From CAYVBN01 sp964538565 (lineage in GTDB: Bacteria; Pseudomonadota; Alphaproteobacteria; Rhizobiales; Xanthobacteraceae), in assembly GCA_964538565.1 (NCBI GenBank), contig CAZIGW010000151.1, positions 1 to 7,247 of the forward strand: DNA of 7,247 bases. Direction: 5' to 3'. Shown here piece after piece: positions 6,654 to 7,247 of this stretch (position 1 is its first letter; each line of letters opens with the position of its first letter). The notes beneath the pieces were generated by a model, which ran no database searches, was not told the DNA's origin, and saw only the letters and a program-made list of their open reading frames with translations. Position numbers and translations under genes: made by a program.

Positions 6654-7247
6654 TCAGCGGTGCAGCGGCAGTGCAGTGGAGTAAATACCAAGGTCGCGCC
6701 GCGCAAGAACGACGAATGCCACGCTCACGAGCATTACGCTCGCGCCCGTAGCAATTGCTGCACCGTCTATTCCAGCCACCGGAATCAAGACGAGATCCCC
6801 TACCATGCTTATCACCGCGCCAACGCCGAACATCGCAGTTAACCTGTTCTCGTATCGAGTATTCATCAGCAGGTATCCTGCTGTACCGCTCGCGGCGTGA
6901 ACGAGGTATGCAACGCTCAACATCATGAGAGGTCGATAACCTGCAACGAATTCGGGTCCGAAGAGACTCAGAAGTTTCGGGCCGAGCACGATAAGGCCGA
7001 GCGCGACTGGAATTGATGCGAGGAGAACCAATCGAGCGGCACCAGTAGCAATCGCTTGCAGGCCCTTCACGTCGCCGCGTGCGTATGCTGCCGCGATACT
7101 GGGCGCCACCGCCATATTGATGCATGTGAGCGGAAAGGCAACGAGCATCGCAAGCTGACTCACGAGTCTGTATACACCCGCGGAAGTCGAGCCAGCCAAC
7201 AACCCCACCATGACTGTATCGCCTTTCGTCACGAGCACGTTCAAGCC
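6654..7247 (-). CDS. Polysaccharide flippase of the MOP superfamily (Wzx-like), C-terminal part
   Basis: The last 197 residues of a polytopic membrane protein; the 5' part lies beyond the window end. Wzx/PST members of the MOP superfamily flip lipid-linked oligosaccharides across the cytoplasmic membrane. The visible segment begins with TKGDTVMVGLLAGSTSAGVY, which fits the repeated 'D...lg.....vG.Y' pattern at the start of the second half of these transporters. It continues with long hydrophobic helices, the LLSLFGPEFVAGYRPLMML segment and the YLLMNTRYENRL loop, both typical of polysaccharide biosynthesis flippases. It ends with a short basic tail. The frame remains open at 7247, and an internal TTG near 7244 is not a credible start because it would begin in mid-protein. 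It is convergent with the GT4 gene, with 34 bases between stops, and so belongs to a different transcript. A MATE-type drug exporter is less likely given the sequence pattern and the neighbouring glycosyltransferases. Confidence 0.83.
   Translation of the reverse strand, partial: GLNVLVTKGDTVMVGLLAGSTSAGVYRLVSQLAMLVAFPLTCINMAVAPSIAAAYARGDVKGLQAIATGAARLVLLASIPVALGLIVLGPKLLSLFGPEFVAGYRPLMMLSVAYLVHAASGTAGYLLMNTRYENRLTAMFGVGAVISMVGDLVLIPVAGIDGAAIATGASVMLVSVAFVVLARRDLGIYSTALPLHR

Overview
The window is a GC-rich bacterial chromosome fragment, most likely from a gammaproteobacterium (a betaproteobacterium cannot be excluded). The main clue is a PilS/PilR-type two-component pair, with the two genes overlapping by 4 bases. 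The PilR-like protein matches the family from end to end: receiver, sigma54-interacting AAA+ domain with the GSFTGA loop typical of PilR, and a Fis-type HTH ending in a YRIKKLGIE-like tail. Coding density is high. I see no tRNA, rRNA, insertion sequence or CRISPR array.

Layout: (1) Bases 1-2396, plus strand: the C-terminal part of a PilS-like sensor kinase, cut by the window start, followed by a complete pilR-like gene. (2) Bases 2403-4139, minus strand: a 578-residue polytopic membrane protein that looks like a GT-C/ArnT-PMT-like glycosyltransferase with a large soluble C-terminal domain. It converges on pilR with a 6-base gap. (3) Bases 4140-4322: a divergent intergenic region of 183 bases, the only real promoter space in the window. 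(4) Bases 4323-6619, plus strand: a GT2 glycosyltransferase with two C-terminal membrane helices (polyprenyl-phosphate sugar synthase type), overlapped by 4 bases (GTGA) by a GT4 glycosyltransferase. (5) Bases 6654-7247, minus strand: the C-terminal part of a MOP-superfamily polysaccharide flippase (Wzx-like), cut by the window end and convergent with the GT4 gene.

Working model (inference): the right two thirds is one end of a cell-surface glycan locus. The GT2 enzyme would charge a polyprenyl phosphate with a sugar on the cytoplasmic side. The GT-C protein would use that lipid-linked sugar on the periplasmic side. The GT4 enzyme would extend a lipid-linked oligosaccharide, and the flippase would export it. 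PilS/PilR would control sigma54-dependent type IV pilin expression; whether it also touches the glycan genes cannot be seen here. Codon use differs between the two blocks: third-position GC is close to saturation in a pilR sample but clearly lower in samples from the glycan genes, which suggests that the glycan block has a different history.
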